A stretch of DNA of 64,000 nucleotides from Ornithobacterium rhinotracheale DSM 15997 (GTDB lineage Bacteria; Bacteroidota; Bacteroidia; Flavobacteriales; Weeksellaceae). The position numbers and the translations under genes are program-made. The stretch covers positions 439,501 through 503,500 of the forward strand of contig NC_018016.1 of NCBI RefSeq assembly GCF_000265465.1, in the 5' to 3' direction. Of the stretch, positions 9,051 to 17,069 are shown in pieces (position 1 is the first letter of the stretch; every line of letters begins with the position of its first letter). The notes beneath the pieces were generated by a model. It saw only the letters and a list, made by a program, of their open reading frames with translations. It searched no databases and was not told the origin of the DNA.

Positions 9051-10631
9051 TTATTTCTTGTACTTTGCAGAAATTTCTTTTGCAGCCTCGTCCAACACTT
9101 TAGTTTGCTCTTCGCTGTATTTTCCTGCCTTTAATTGATCAAGTGTGTCTCTATGTTTAGCATTCAAATAAGACAAATAATCTTCTTGAAATTCTTTCAC
9201 TTTCTCAACTGGAACATCTCTCAACAAGTTATTTACCCCAGCATAAACGATAGCTACTTGATCCTCAACTGGCATTGGTGAGTTTACGCTTTGTTTCAAG
9301 ATTTCCACGTTTCTTTCACCTTTACCAATTACTGCCATGGTTGCAGGGTCTAGATCCGAACCGAATTTAGCAAAAGCTTCTAGCTCTCTAAACTGCGCTT
9401 GGTCTAGTTTTAAAGTACCAGATACTTTTTTCATTGATTTAATCTGAGCCGATCCACCTACACGAGACACCGATACCCCAACATTGATCGCTGGTTTCAC
9501 CCCTGAGTTAAATAAATCTGACTCTAGGAAGATCTGACCATCTGTAATTGAAATCACATTGGTAGGGATATATGCTGACACGTCTCCTGCTTGTGTTTCG
9601 ATGATAGGCAAGGCAGTTAACGATCCTCCTCCTTTCACTTTATCTTTTAAAGCGTCTGGCAAATCGTTCATATTTTTAGCCACCTCATCGTTGTTGATGA
9701 TTTTTGCTGCACGCTCCAACAATCTTGAGTGAAGGTAGAACACATCCCCTGGATATGCCTCACGCCCTGGCGGTCTTCTTAATAATAGAGACACCTCACG
9801 ATAAGCAACCGCTTGTTTAGATAAATCGTCATAGATAATCAACGCTGAACGACCTGTATCTCTAAAGAATTCACCAATTGCAGCCCCTGCAAACGGTGCC
9901 CATACCTGCATCGGCGCAGGGTCTGAAGCGTTTGCAGCAACGATGATGGTGTAATCCATCGCGCCGTGTTTTTCTAATACATTATAAGTCTGAGCCACAG
10001 TAGATGCTTTTTGCCCTACCGCTACATAAATACAGTAAACTGGCTCACCTTTATCATAAAATTCTTTTTGGTTAAGGATTGTATCAATCGCTACGGTAGA
10101 TTTACCTGTTTGTCTATCCCCGATGATCAACTCACGCTGCCCTCTTCCGATTGGCACCATTGAATCGATTGCCACGATACCTGTTTGCAATGGCTCAGAA
10201 ACTGGCTCACGGAACAATACTCCTGGCGCTTTTCTTTCCAATGGCAAGTCATATAATTCACCAGACAAAGGCTCTTTACCATCGATTGGGTTTCCTAAAG
10301 TATCTACCACACGACCAAGCATGCTATCACCCACTTTAATAGAAGCGATTCTTTTTGTACGCTTAGCGGTATCTCCTTCTTTTACACCTTGAGATGAACC
10401 TAAAAGTACCACCCCAACATTGTCTTCCTCTAAGTTCTGAACCAATCCTTCTTCGCCGTTTTCAAACTGTACGAGCTCTCCATATTGAGCATTTTCAAGT
10501 CCGTAGATACGGGCGATACCATCACCGATTTCAAGGACGGTACCCACTTCTGCCAAATCGAAATCTGAACTTGCGTTGGCGAGTTGTTGTTTTAATATCG
10601 CTGAAACTTCAGCTGGATTTATTTCTGCCAT
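9051..10631 (-). CDS. atpA: F1Fo ATP synthase alpha subunit
   Basis: 526 residues. Walker A is [13 protein letters not shown], and the Walker B region is [21 protein letters not shown]. The catalytic-interface arginine lies in the conserved [19 protein letters not shown] segment. The N-terminal beta-barrel (about 25-95) and the C-terminal helical domain are complete. It forms the non-catalytic nucleotide-binding subunits of F1. It lies 13 bases after atpH and 62 before atpG. The catalytic beta subunit gene is not next to it; in this phylum atpD-atpC is often a separate locus. Confidence 0.98.
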   Translation of the reverse strand: MAEINPAEVSAILKQQLANASSDFDLAEVGTVLEIGDGIARIYGLENAQYGELVQFENGEEGLVQNLEEDNVGVVLLGSSQGVKEGDTAKRTKRIASIKVGDSMLGRVVDTLGNPIDGKEPLSGELYDLPLERKAPGVLFREPVSEPLQTGIVAIDSMVPIGRGQRELIIGDRQTGKSTVAIDTILNQKEFYDKGEPVYCIYVAVGQKASTVAQTYNVLEKHGAMDYTIIVAANASDPAPMQVWAPFAGAAIGEFFRDTGRSALIIYDDLSKQAVAYREVSLLLRRPPGREAYPGDVFYLHSRLLERAAKIINNDEVAKNMNDLPDALKDKVKGGGSLTALPIIETQAGDVSAYIPTNVISITDGQIFLESDLFNSGVKPAINVGVSVSRVGGSAQIKSMKKVSGTLKLDQAQFRELEAFAKFGSDLDPATMAVIGKGERNVEILKQSVNSPMPVEDQVAIVYAGVNNLLRDVPVEKVKEFQEDYLSYLNAKHRDTLDQLKAGKYSEEQTKVLDEAAKEISAKYKK

Positions 10632-10644
10632 GATGCTTTATATA

Positions 10645-11205
10645 TTAAATCTTTGATGTAATTTTCTTTGTGTCGAATGCTTGTTTAATTTCGTTGAGCC
10701 TTGTTTTAATTGAGGCATCAAACTGGGTATCATCTATTCTCAAGATAAACCCACCTATGAGCGATTCATCTATTTTTTGAACCACTTCAATCTTGTCGGC
10801 ACTTACGCCTAATGAGGTTTGTGCTTTTTCTACAATGGCATTCAATTGTTCTTGTGATAATGGATGCGCACTGGAAATAAGCGCTTTTTTAATTCCATTG
10901 ATGGTGCGATAGCGTTCAATAATTGCCTTGGCAACTTCTTTTAAATTTCCCGCTCTACCATTTTGGATTAAAAGCTCTACCAAGTTTTGAGTTTCAGGCG
11001 TAAAGTCCTTAAAAACACTTTTTGCGATGTTTAGTTTCTTTTCGTCTGAAATGATCGGGCTACTCAAGAAATTTTTAAGATCTCGGCTAGCTTTAAAAGC
11101 TTTTAGAATATCTCTCATTTCTTGCACAGCCTTTTCTTGCTTCTCTGATGGTAAAACTTCAAAAAAAGCTTTTGCGTATCTTTTAGCAACTCTGTAATTT
11201 GCCAT
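10645..11205 (-). CDS. atpH: F1Fo ATP synthase delta subunit (OSCP)
   Basis: 186 residues. The helical N-terminal domain starts MANYRVAKRYAKAFFEVL, the family opening. The C-terminal part contains the conserved QKIDESLIGGFILRIDDTQFDASIKTRL region, with its usual G-G-F-I-L-R-I element. It joins the top of F1 to the b-subunit stator. It is separated from atpF by 2 bases and from atpA by 13, which suggests translational coupling. Confidence 0.95.
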   Translation of the reverse strand: MANYRVAKRYAKAFFEVLPSEKQEKAVQEMRDILKAFKASRDLKNFLSSPIISDEKKLNIAKSVFKDFTPETQNLVELLIQNGRAGNLKEVAKAIIERYRTINGIKKALISSAHPLSQEQLNAIVEKAQTSLGVSADKIEVVQKIDESLIGGFILRIDDTQFDASIKTRLNEIKQAFDTKKITSKI

Positions 11206-11207
11206 GA

Positions 11208-11708
11208 TTAGCTCAATTTAATTTCGTTGATAAGCTTATCTACCAAGTTTTTTTGTTGATCTTCTGATTTTAAATTATCTCTCAACACTTTTTCTGCCAC
11301 CTCCAATGATAGGCTTGCCACTTGGTTTTTAACCTCTGCAATTGCAAGATTTTTCTCGCTCTCGATAGTGCGTCTTGCAGCCTCGATGATTTTGTCTGCC
11401 TCAATTTCAGCAATCTCTCTTGCTGCTTCTACTTCTCTTTCTTTCATTGCCTTAGCTTCTTTAAGCATAGCATCACGCTCCTCGCGAGCTTGTTGCATGA
11501 TTTGCTCGTTTTCAGCTTTAAGAGCTTTCATCTCCTCTCTTGCCTTTTCTGCTTGTAGCAACGCCTCCTCGATTCCGTTTTCTCTTTCTTCAATCGCAGT
11601 TAAAATTGGTTTCCATGCAAATTTTTTAAGCACGAAAATCAAAATTAAAAAAAGCAGTGTTATCCAAAAAAACACACCTACCGAAAAATCATTGATTAAT
11701 TTATCCAT
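11208..11708 (-). CDS. atpF: F1Fo ATP synthase b subunit
   Basis: 166 residues. One N-terminal membrane helix (FSVGVFFWITLLFLILIFVL) is followed by a long charged helix rich in A, E, K and R to the end, the dimeric peripheral stalk. The KKFAWKPILTAIEERE hinge is typical. It lies between atpE and atpH. The opposite strand has long open frames here, which are a by-product of the regular helical codon pattern. Confidence 0.95.
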   Translation of the reverse strand: MDKLINDFSVGVFFWITLLFLILIFVLKKFAWKPILTAIEERENGIEEALLQAEKAREEMKALKAENEQIMQQAREERDAMLKEAKAMKEREVEAAREIAEIEADKIIEAARRTIESEKNLAIAEVKNQVASLSLEVAEKVLRDNLKSEDQQKNLVDKLINEIKLS

Positions 11709-11769
11709 TGTTTAAATCTCTTTGTTTATATAATATTTCCCAAAGGGAGTTTTCATTTTTTAAATTTAA

Positions 11770-11808
11770 AAACACCACTGTACTGCCAACCGCCGTAGAG
11801 TGGTGTTT
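11770..11808 (-). promoter_or_regulatory. Intercistronic hairpin between atpE and atpF
   Basis: Perfect 10-bp inverted repeat AAACACCACT/AGTGGTGTTT with a loop of about 19 bases, followed on the minus strand by further T and A. It lies just after the atpE stop inside an otherwise tight operon. It could be a partial terminator or an mRNA-stabilising end that gives more c subunit than b subunit. This role is inferred from position and shape only. Confidence 0.55.
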
Positions 11809-11813
11809 GTGCA

Positions 11814-12011
11814 TTATTTTACTGCGAATAAAGCAGCGAATGCTAAACCTTCGATCAAGGCAGCAGCAATAATCATTGCTACTTGAATTTTACCTGATGC
11901 TTCTGGTTGACGTGCAATAGCCTCCATAGCAGATCCACCGATTTTACCGATACCTAAACCTGCTCCGATTAGTACTAAACCTGCACCTACCATTACTGGA
12001 ATTTGAGTCAT
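11814..12011 (-). CDS. atpE: F1Fo ATP synthase c subunit
   Basis: 65 residues, two membrane helices joined by the polar loop ARQPEA. The first helix holds the glycine-rich GAGLVLIGAGLGIGKIGG packing motif. The second holds the ion-binding glutamate at E54 (ALIEGLAFAAL). The residue after it is glycine, not the Ser/Thr of Na+-binding rings, so H+ coupling is more likely. It builds the membrane rotor ring. A stable hairpin follows its stop codon. Confidence 0.95.
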   Translation of the reverse strand: MTQIPVMVGAGLVLIGAGLGIGKIGGSAMEAIARQPEASGKIQVAMIIAAALIEGLAFAALFAVK

Positions 12012-12047
12012 AATATAAAAATTTAAAATTAATGATTTCTTTTTTAA

Positions 12048-13169
12048 TTAATGTTCTTCTGCGTGCTCTTCTACCGCCATACCAAAGTACAATGCCGAAA
12101 GTGCTGTAAAGATATAGGCTTGTAATGCTGCAACAAAGAATTCAATAAATGATATTAAAATAGCTAATGTAAGCGACATTGCTCCACCGCCAAAGTTTCT
12201 AAAGATAAAGATTAAACCAATCAAACTCATCAATACGATGTGCCCTGCTGTCATGTTTGCATACAAACGAATCATTAGCGAGAATGGTTTTACGAAGATT
12301 CCTAAAAGCTCAATCGGAACTAAAATAGGATAAATGAAGATTTTACCAAACCAAGGCATTGAATCTCCTAATGGATCAAAAATGTGTTTCCAATAGGTTT
12401 TGTTTCCTGAGATGTTGGTAATTACAAAAGTCATAATTGCCAAAGCAAATGTTACAGCGATATTCCCTGTTACATTGACACCAAATGGCATCATGCCTAT
12501 GATGTTTAAAATCCAAATAAAGAAGAAAATTGTGAGCAAAAAGCTCATGTACTTTTTATAGTGTTTCTCTCCAATGTTTGGAATTGCAATCTCATCACGC
12601 ACATACATAATGAGTGGCTCCATGTATCTACCTATTCCTTTTGGAATAGCTCTATTGGCATATGATTTTGCCGATGCTCTAAAGATGAAGAATAAAAGAA
12701 CAAATGCAATGAATATAGAAAATACTGTCTTTGTGATTGAAAAATCCAGTGGTTTTTCATTGGTTGGATGATGCTCATCATCGTAAGTCAAAGTACCTGC
12801 TGCATCTGTTTTATAGATTTTACTGTGATAAAGTTTGTAGAAATTTCCATCTTTTTCTACGACTTTCTTCCCATGATCAAATTCCGATGACATGAATACT
12901 TTTAAGCCATTGTCCCACAAAATTACTGGAAGGGGGAAACCGTAATAAGTATCGGTTTCTGAATCGTGCATGATGTCGAAATAGTGAGAATCCATGATGT
13001 GATGCTGAATATCTTCATCTATTTGCTCTGCTAGCGATTTTTCCTGTTTCTCGTCGTGGTAGATTTTACCTTCATGCTCAGCCATTCCTACCAAATCTTG
13101 CCCAAATACATTTAGCGACAAAAAGAATGCTAAAATTGCGAACAAAAACTTATTGGTGTTTCGTAACAT
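12048..13169 (-). CDS. atpB: F1Fo ATP synthase a subunit with long secreted N-terminal extension
   Basis: 373 residues, about 100 longer than the E. coli protein. A signal peptide (MLRNTNKFLFAILAFFLSLNVFGQ) precedes a His/Asp/Glu-rich periplasmic stretch up to about residue 140, then the usual membrane helices. The essential arginine is in SLMIRLYANMTAGHIVL, and the C-terminal ion half-channel helix is ALQAYIFTALSALYFG. Such extended a subunits are common in Bacteroidota. It is the first gene of the atp operon. Only 87 bases separate its start from the left inverted repeat of the mobile element. Confidence 0.95.
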   Translation of the reverse strand: MLRNTNKFLFAILAFFLSLNVFGQDLVGMAEHEGKIYHDEKQEKSLAEQIDEDIQHHIMDSHYFDIMHDSETDTYYGFPLPVILWDNGLKVFMSSEFDHGKKVVEKDGNFYKLYHSKIYKTDAAGTLTYDDEHHPTNEKPLDFSITKTVFSIFIAFVLLFFIFRASAKSYANRAIPKGIGRYMEPLIMYVRDEIAIPNIGEKHYKKYMSFLLTIFFFIWILNIIGMMPFGVNVTGNIAVTFALAIMTFVITNISGNKTYWKHIFDPLGDSMPWFGKIFIYPILVPIELLGIFVKPFSLMIRLYANMTAGHIVLMSLIGLIFIFRNFGGGAMSLTLAILISFIEFFVAALQAYIFTALSALYFGMAVEEHAEEH

Positions 13170-13195
13170 TATTCTTATAAATTATTTTAGTTAGG

Positions 13196-13203
13196 CAAAA
13201 ATA
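13196..13203 (-). promoter_or_regulatory. Candidate -7 box of the atp operon
   Basis: Minus-strand TATTTTTG matches the Bacteroidota TAnnTTTG -7 consensus and lies 27 bases upstream of the atpB start. The nearest upstream TTG is at a short spacing of 13, so the -33 element is not convincing. If real, this promoter survives between atpB and the inserted element. Confidence 0.4.
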
Positions 13204-13256
13204 TATAATTAGTTTTCAATTTTAAAAAAAATTTTAATCTTTTTTTCTATTTCTAC

Positions 13257-13276
13257 ATTCAAAACACAAATGCAAC
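13257..13276 (+). repeat. Left terminal inverted repeat of the element
   Basis: ATTCAAAACACAAATGCAAC. It matches the reverse complement of 21786-21805 at 15 of 20 positions: the first six (ATTCAA) and the last nine (AAATGCAAC) are identical. CTA occurs just outside both ends (13253-13255 and 21806-21808) and could be part of a target duplication, with a one-base offset on the left. Confidence 0.65.
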
Positions 13277-13303
13277 GCTTAAATAATTTAAAACTAAAAG
13301 CGT

Positions 13304-13549
13304 ATGCAAAGAGAAGAAATCAGACCTTTTTTGGTAGTACAGAAGTTTGTACCCATTCCCGTAAATCATTTAGAACCTAAGCAGTACATATATGAATATG
13401 GTATTGTAGTACAGGTGTTGAAACAAGAAAATAATATTGAGGTATTATTTTCTGGTCGTTCGTGGATAACTTTTAAACCTAAGGATATTTTATATCATCG
13501 TGTGGCTGTGAAAAAAGAAGAAACCGATTTTTTTATAGAAAGCCGATAG
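13304..13549 (+). CDS. Small protein of unknown function, first gene of the element
   Basis: 81 residues, not recognised. It is soluble and rich in predicted beta strands (PFLVVQKFVPIPV, YEYGIVVQVL, NIEVLFSGRSWITF), a small-barrel kind of pattern that might bind nucleic acid or protein. It precedes rep by 58 bases that contain two small hairpins. An inverted repeat includes its start codon. A regulatory or replication-accessory job fits its place but is only a guess. Confidence 0.6.
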   Translation: MQREEIRPFLVVQKFVPIPVNHLEPKQYIYEYGIVVQVLKQENNIEVLFSGRSWITFKPKDILYHRVAVKKEETDFFIESR

Positions 13550-13572
13550 GCTTTTGAGTGGGCTCGTCTCAA
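13541..13572 (+). other. Hairpin cluster just upstream of rep, candidate replication origin
   Basis: Two adjacent small hairpins: AGCC-GATA-GGCT at 13541-13552 and TTGAG-TGGGCTCGT-CTCAA at 13554-13572. They lie between the end of the 81-residue gene and the rep start. Rolling-circle initiators often nick in a hairpin loop near their own gene. No nick-site consensus was recognised, so the origin assignment rests on place and shape. Confidence 0.35.
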
Positions 13573-13607
13573 GTATCGGTAAAATCTAACGGCAAAAATC
13601 CCTGTAA

Positions 13608-14771
13608 ATGCGACAATATCAAGAGGTTAATAATTATTATTTGTGTGAAAAGGTTCAGCTTAGACCTACTAGCCTATTGCATTATAGTTATGTGATGGAC
13701 TTACGAAATTACGAAGTAGGCTATGCTCCTACTTTACGCCAAAATCTAAACAAGGAAAAAACAGAATTAGATGAGTTAAACGCACTAGATGATATTTCAG
13801 AGTTTGGTTCAATTGTTAAATATGCTGAAAAGTGTGTTGAGTTGTATAAGGAGAAACAACAAGAAGTGTATAATGAGAAAGGGCATGTTTTAAAGGATTT
13901 AGGAACGCTCTCGGATACTCAAGTAAGGAATATAAAGAAGTATGCTATTTTATTTGCTGACGCAACGAAATCAAACAAGGACAAATATTTATCTTTTGTA
14001 ACCTTGACCTTGCCCAGTGCCCAAAAGCACCATGATAGAGTGTTGCGTAAAATACTTGCTAAGTATCTTGACCATTTAAAAAAGGTCTATGGTTTAAAAA
14101 ATTATCTCTGGAAAGCGGAGACGCAGAAGAATGGAAATATTCATTTTCATGTTTTGATTGATACGCAAATCCCTCGTGAGGATATTCAGCGCATATGGAA
14201 CCAGTATATAAATAAATATGGTTATGTTGATAGATATTCTGAAAAGATGAACCGCTTAACGGCTAAAGAATATATGGCTAAGTATTCAAAAAATTATAAA
14301 TCAGAAAAAGACTGCATACTAGCTTACCAGCGTAATAAAAAAATGGGTTGGAGCAATCCCCCAAGTACTAAAATTGAAACGCCAAAGAGTAAACGAAATA
14401 TAGTTGCGTATGTGGTGAAATATCTATTAAAGCAAGAAGAAAATAAACGCCCAGTAATTGGTGCGGTGTGGGGCGCATCAAATAAGGTAAAAAAACTCAA
14501 TTATTTAAATTTTGAAGTTAGCAGTTATTTAGAGGAGTTAAACCACTTGCGGGGAAAATTGGAGTATGTGCCTACTGCTATTCAATTTGTAGAGTTGTAT
14601 AAAGGTAAAGTATATCAGATGATCCGCAAGGGATATAAAAAATTGAACGAGCATTTAAAAATTTATAATAAAGCCATAAGACAGTTATTAGATACCGATT
14701 TGAGTATAAATTTAGACCAGTTAATCCAATTAATTTATGAAAAACAATACACAGAACTTGCAAATAATTAG
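13608..14771 (+). CDS. HUH-superfamily rolling-circle replication initiator (Rep)
   Basis: 387 residues. HUH endonuclease motifs are in the right order: motif 1 SFVTLTLPS at 129-137, the metal-binding motif NIHFHVLID with HFH at 179-181, and the catalytic-tyrosine motif YVVKYLL beginning at 268 (Y268, K271, Y272). This is the arrangement of phage and plasmid Rep proteins that nick one strand and start rolling-circle replication. The N-terminal 125 residues are helical and unassigned. No helicase domain is present, so host helicase would be needed. The HTH miniprotein gene overlaps its 3' end in another frame. Spiral-phage, plasmid and Microviridae-type Reps share these motifs, so the exact family is open. 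Confidence 0.85.
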   Translation: MRQYQEVNNYYLCEKVQLRPTSLLHYSYVMDLRNYEVGYAPTLRQNLNKEKTELDELNALDDISEFGSIVKYAEKCVELYKEKQQEVYNEKGHVLKDLGTLSDTQVRNIKKYAILFADATKSNKDKYLSFVTLTLPSAQKHHDRVLRKILAKYLDHLKKVYGLKNYLWKAETQKNGNIHFHVLIDTQIPREDIQRIWNQYINKYGYVDRYSEKMNRLTAKEYMAKYSKNYKSEKDCILAYQRNKKMGWSNPPSTKIETPKSKRNIVAYVVKYLLKQEENKRPVIGAVWGASNKVKKLNYLNFEVSSYLEELNHLRGKLEYVPTAIQFVELYKGKVYQMIRKGYKKLNEHLKIYNKAIRQLLDTDLSINLDQLIQLIYEKQYTELANN

Positions 14772-14895
14772 TGCTAAGGAGCTAGCTAATTATTTAGGCG
14801 TAAGCTATTCCACTGCACGCATGATAAAAAAAGATATTTTAAGCCACTATAAAAAGAAATATCTAACGCTAAAGACTCGTAAAAAAATATTTTGA
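14737..14895 (+). CDS. 52-residue helix-turn-helix protein
   Basis: It starts at ATG 14737 inside the end of rep and overlaps it by 35 bases. Residues 11-40 read ISAKELANYLGVSYSTARMIKKDIL, a typical HTH of the excisionase/MerR-like or phage-repressor size, followed by a basic tail (KKKYLTLKTRKKIF). It ends 17 bases before two direct repeats spaced exactly 20 bases apart, which are good operator candidates. It may regulate the structural genes that start at 15013, or act as a recombination directionality factor. Confidence 0.7.
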   Translation: MKNNTQNLQIISAKELANYLGVSYSTARMIKKDILSHYKKKYLTLKTRKKIF

Positions 14896-14912
14896 TGATT
14901 AGTGTCAAAAAT

Positions 14913-14946
14913 TGGTATAAATCGCTTAAAAGTGGTAAAAATCGCT
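14913..14946 (+). repeat. Two iteron-like direct repeats, candidate operator or origin site
   Basis: TGGTATAAATCGCT at 14913-14926 and TGGTAAAAATCGCT at 14933-14946, identical at 13 of 14 positions. Their start-to-start spacing is 20 bases, about two helical turns, so bound proteins would sit on one face. They lie between the HTH miniprotein and the structural genes, just upstream of a -7-like box. Confidence 0.6.
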
Positions 14947-14976
14947 AGATTTTAAAAAGTGCTTTTGCATGCTTAA

Positions 14977-14984
14977 TATCTTTG
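14977..14984 (+). promoter_or_regulatory. Candidate -7 box for the structural genes
   Basis: TATCTTTG matches TAnnTTTG exactly and lies 29 bases upstream of the start codon at 15013. No TTG is present at the expected distance upstream, so the promoter may be weak or activator-dependent. The two 14-base repeats end 30 bases upstream of it. Confidence 0.45.
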
Positions 14985-15012
14985 TTTCAGAAATTTAAAA
15001 TAAGATATAAAA

Positions 15013-15633
15013 ATGAGAGTAACATTAGCAAAAGCAACCGAGGTGCTGGAAGTTAAGGAAAGTGCAGCGGGTTTGATTTTAAAAGGTAATTCAAGTACCG
15101 ATTTCGGACAGGTGCAAATTGAGTCTTACCTAGTAGATGAAACCTTTACTAAAAAGGTTTTGGTGCCAAAGATGAGCGTTAAGCTATTTACAGAATTGTT
15201 GGGCGTTCATTTTGTTAAATTGCAAACAACAATTGGTAGCGACAAAGTAGCGGTAATTCCTTTTTCTAAATCTGGAAGTTTGCCATTAGGTGACAAAACT
15301 TACATTGAGTTCCATGTATCGGGTGGACAAGCACAGAATGTAACTGCAGAAACATTTGAGGCTATTGGAAGTGCAGAGCCTATTTATGTGCAACAAGTGA
15401 AGCTTGACCAAAATATATCTGTAAAGGATGTTGATGTATTAGCATTTGATTATTTGGTAGCTGAAAAGACACCAAATGAATTGCAAGTTATCAATGCACA
15501 GGGCAAAACAAGGATTTCGCAACTACAACTTGATTATGCAAAAAATGCAAGGATTGATGAGTTATCGAAATTACCTGCATTGGATTTAACAGGCTTATAC
15601 ACCTTAGCAGTGTATAAAAATGTAGGAGAATAA
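15013..15633 (+). CDS. Beta-rich putative virion protein, coat candidate
   Basis: 206 residues, not recognised by sequence. There is no signal peptide and no membrane helix. Short alternating hydrophobic stretches suggest many beta strands (KESAAGLILKGNSST, FGQVQIESYLVDE, KVAVIPFSKSG, KTYIEFHVSGG, PIYVQQVKLD). It is the first structural gene and the largest soluble non-enzymatic protein of the element, which makes it the best candidate for a coat or penton protein. At 206 residues it is shorter than known double jelly-roll coat proteins, so a single barrel or another role is possible. Confidence 0.55.
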   Translation: MRVTLAKATEVLEVKESAAGLILKGNSSTDFGQVQIESYLVDETFTKKVLVPKMSVKLFTELLGVHFVKLQTTIGSDKVAVIPFSKSGSLPLGDKTYIEFHVSGGQAQNVTAETFEAIGSAEPIYVQQVKLDQNISVKDVDVLAFDYLVAEKTPNELQVINAQGKTRISQLQLDYAKNARIDELSKLPALDLTGLYTLAVYKNVGE

Positions 15634-15670
15634 TTTACATTCTATTTGTTAGACGCAAAATAATATTGAA

Positions 15671-16438
15671 ATGATTGGAGCAGTAACAGCGGTAAGTAGT
15701 TTAATTGGAAGTGTGGGGGGCGGTAACGCCTCCGGCTCCTCTCTTGGTCAATTTGGAGGAAAGATAGTAGGCGGTGTATTAAGTAAGATAACTGGGGGGT
15801 TAGATAGCGTTTTGGCAAACGGCTTTGATTTGCATTGTTGGGGCTCGAGCTGGTCGCCTAGTAGAGCGATGAAAGAAGGAACCACAATCGTTGAATGGAT
15901 TATTGAACAATCTGGGTTTACTAAGGTAGCCAGTGCTGACAATTTTAATAAGGCGTTACTTTATTTAAAAGTTTGTGCAAGTGGTTTTCCATGGGGAAAA
16001 GATTGTACGCGTAAAGGTACCGAGGCACTAGCTGCAATGATAACAGAGGCATATGGTAGAATGCTGAAAGAGTATCAGACAAGATTTACTTATGTTGGTG
16101 ATAAGGAATATCCAAAAGGAACTGATGTAAACTTAAATTTCCCATTCCGTGACACTTCAAGAGGGGATGCCGTGAGTAAGGAAGTTTTGCGCGTGCCATT
16201 CTTTAGAGAAAAAACAGATGCTGAAAGACAAGCAGATAGCCAAGCAGGTTCATCGGATTACAGACCTAGTAAGGATCAAACACTTAAAACAGGAATGCCT
16301 ACAGAAGGTGCGTATCCTGCGGTAACAGACGGGGAGGTATATGGAAAAGCTACTGGACATGTTGGGCGAAATGACAATAACATTTTGTATTTATTACTAG
16401 GAGGGGCATTGATTTATTTATTAACAAAGAAAAAATAA
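15671..16438 (+). CDS. Gly-rich protein with C-terminal membrane anchor, putative virion protein
   Basis: 255 residues. The N terminus is glycine- and serine-rich and mildly hydrophobic (to about residue 50). A middle domain has four cysteines (C56, C103, C112 and nearby) and aromatic residues. The end is a single membrane helix (NILYLLLGGALIYLLTKKK) with a basic tail, so most of the protein would face one side of a membrane. It lies 37 bases after the beta-rich gene and before a 54-residue membrane protein. A minor capsid or membrane-vertex protein is a reasonable guess. No family was recognised. Confidence 0.55.
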   Translation: MIGAVTAVSSLIGSVGGGNASGSSLGQFGGKIVGGVLSKITGGLDSVLANGFDLHCWGSSWSPSRAMKEGTTIVEWIIEQSGFTKVASADNFNKALLYLKVCASGFPWGKDCTRKGTEALAAMITEAYGRMLKEYQTRFTYVGDKEYPKGTDVNLNFPFRDTSRGDAVSKEVLRVPFFREKTDAERQADSQAGSSDYRPSKDQTLKTGMPTEGAYPAVTDGEVYGKATGHVGRNDNNILYLLLGGALIYLLTKKK

Positions 16439-16458
16439 CATTTAAAAACAAAATAAAG

Positions 16459-16623
16459 ATGAAAGAATTAATAACAAAAGTTGATAGTTTTTTACTAAAG
16501 CCATTAAGTGGTAATGGTGCAGGGACAAGTATTGCGACCTTTTTGGTTTTAGGATTGGGAGCAGTGATTTTATCCGTGTACATGGGCTGGATTAAAATCA
16601 AAGGAAAAAGAAGAGGCTGGTAA
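16459..16623 (+). CDS. 54-residue single-TM protein with basic C terminus
   Basis: ATG at 16459. The first 20 residues are amphipathic (MKELITKVDSFLLKPLSG), then comes a membrane helix (TSIATFLVLGLGAVILSVYM) and a basic end (KIKGKRRGW). This layout resembles filamentous-phage coat proteins without a leader peptide, and also the small membrane proteins inside lipid-containing icosahedral phages. The basic end could contact DNA. Confidence 0.6.
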   Translation: MKELITKVDSFLLKPLSGNGAGTSIATFLVLGLGAVILSVYMGWIKIKGKRRGW

Positions 16624-16646
16624 TTATTAACTAAAAAAGTATAGAA

Positions 16647-17066
16647 ATGGCGTATAATAATGGATATAGTAATGGTTGGGGTGGAAATCCCAACCCTAAT
16701 TTTAACCGAGGTTATGACCGAGGTTATAATAATCAGAGACAACCTAAAAAACATTCTGGGGCTAAAGCTGGACAATCCAAGAATGGAAGGTTTTATGTTA
16801 CGGCTTGGAATTATTCAAAGCAAAGAGGTATGATAACTGTTAAAGCATTTGAAAACTCTAAGAGTGTGCGTTCAGAGTCTCCAAACACTGGAAATAGATT
16901 TATAACTATGATGTTTGAGGCTTTCTATAAAAAGACTGGCGCAAAGGTTTTAGAAATAGCAAGTTTCAATGTGAATACTGGAAAAGTGTATTTGCAAAAG
17001 CTGGGAATGGTAATTTCAACTAAAGCACCTAATGGTGGATATTTCGGACAAATTAAAACTAGATAA
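16647..17066 (+). CDS. Gly/Asn/Tyr-rich basic protein, possible ssDNA-binding protein
   Basis: 139 residues. The N-terminal 45 are low-complexity and rich in G, N, Y and R, then basic (QPKKHSGAKAGQSKNGRF). From about residue 48 there is a compact mixed domain (FYVTAWNYSKQRGMITVKAF through VYLQKLGMVIS). A flexible aromatic/basic tail joined to a small domain is seen in ssDNA-binding and genome-packing proteins, but no family is recognised. It follows the 54-residue membrane protein by 23 bases. Confidence 0.6.
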   Translation: MAYNNGYSNGWGGNPNPNFNRGYDRGYNNQRQPKKHSGAKAGQSKNGRFYVTAWNYSKQRGMITVKAFENSKSVRSESPNTGNRFITMMFEAFYKKTGAKVLEIASFNVNTGKVYLQKLGMVISTKAPNGGYFGQIKTR

Positions 17067-17069
17067 GTT

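Noticed and set aside
11368-11715. 115-residue plus-strand open frame opposite atpF
   Set aside because: A by-product of the regular Ala/Glu/Lys codons of the b subunit; low-complexity Ser/Ala/Ile content and no initiation signals.
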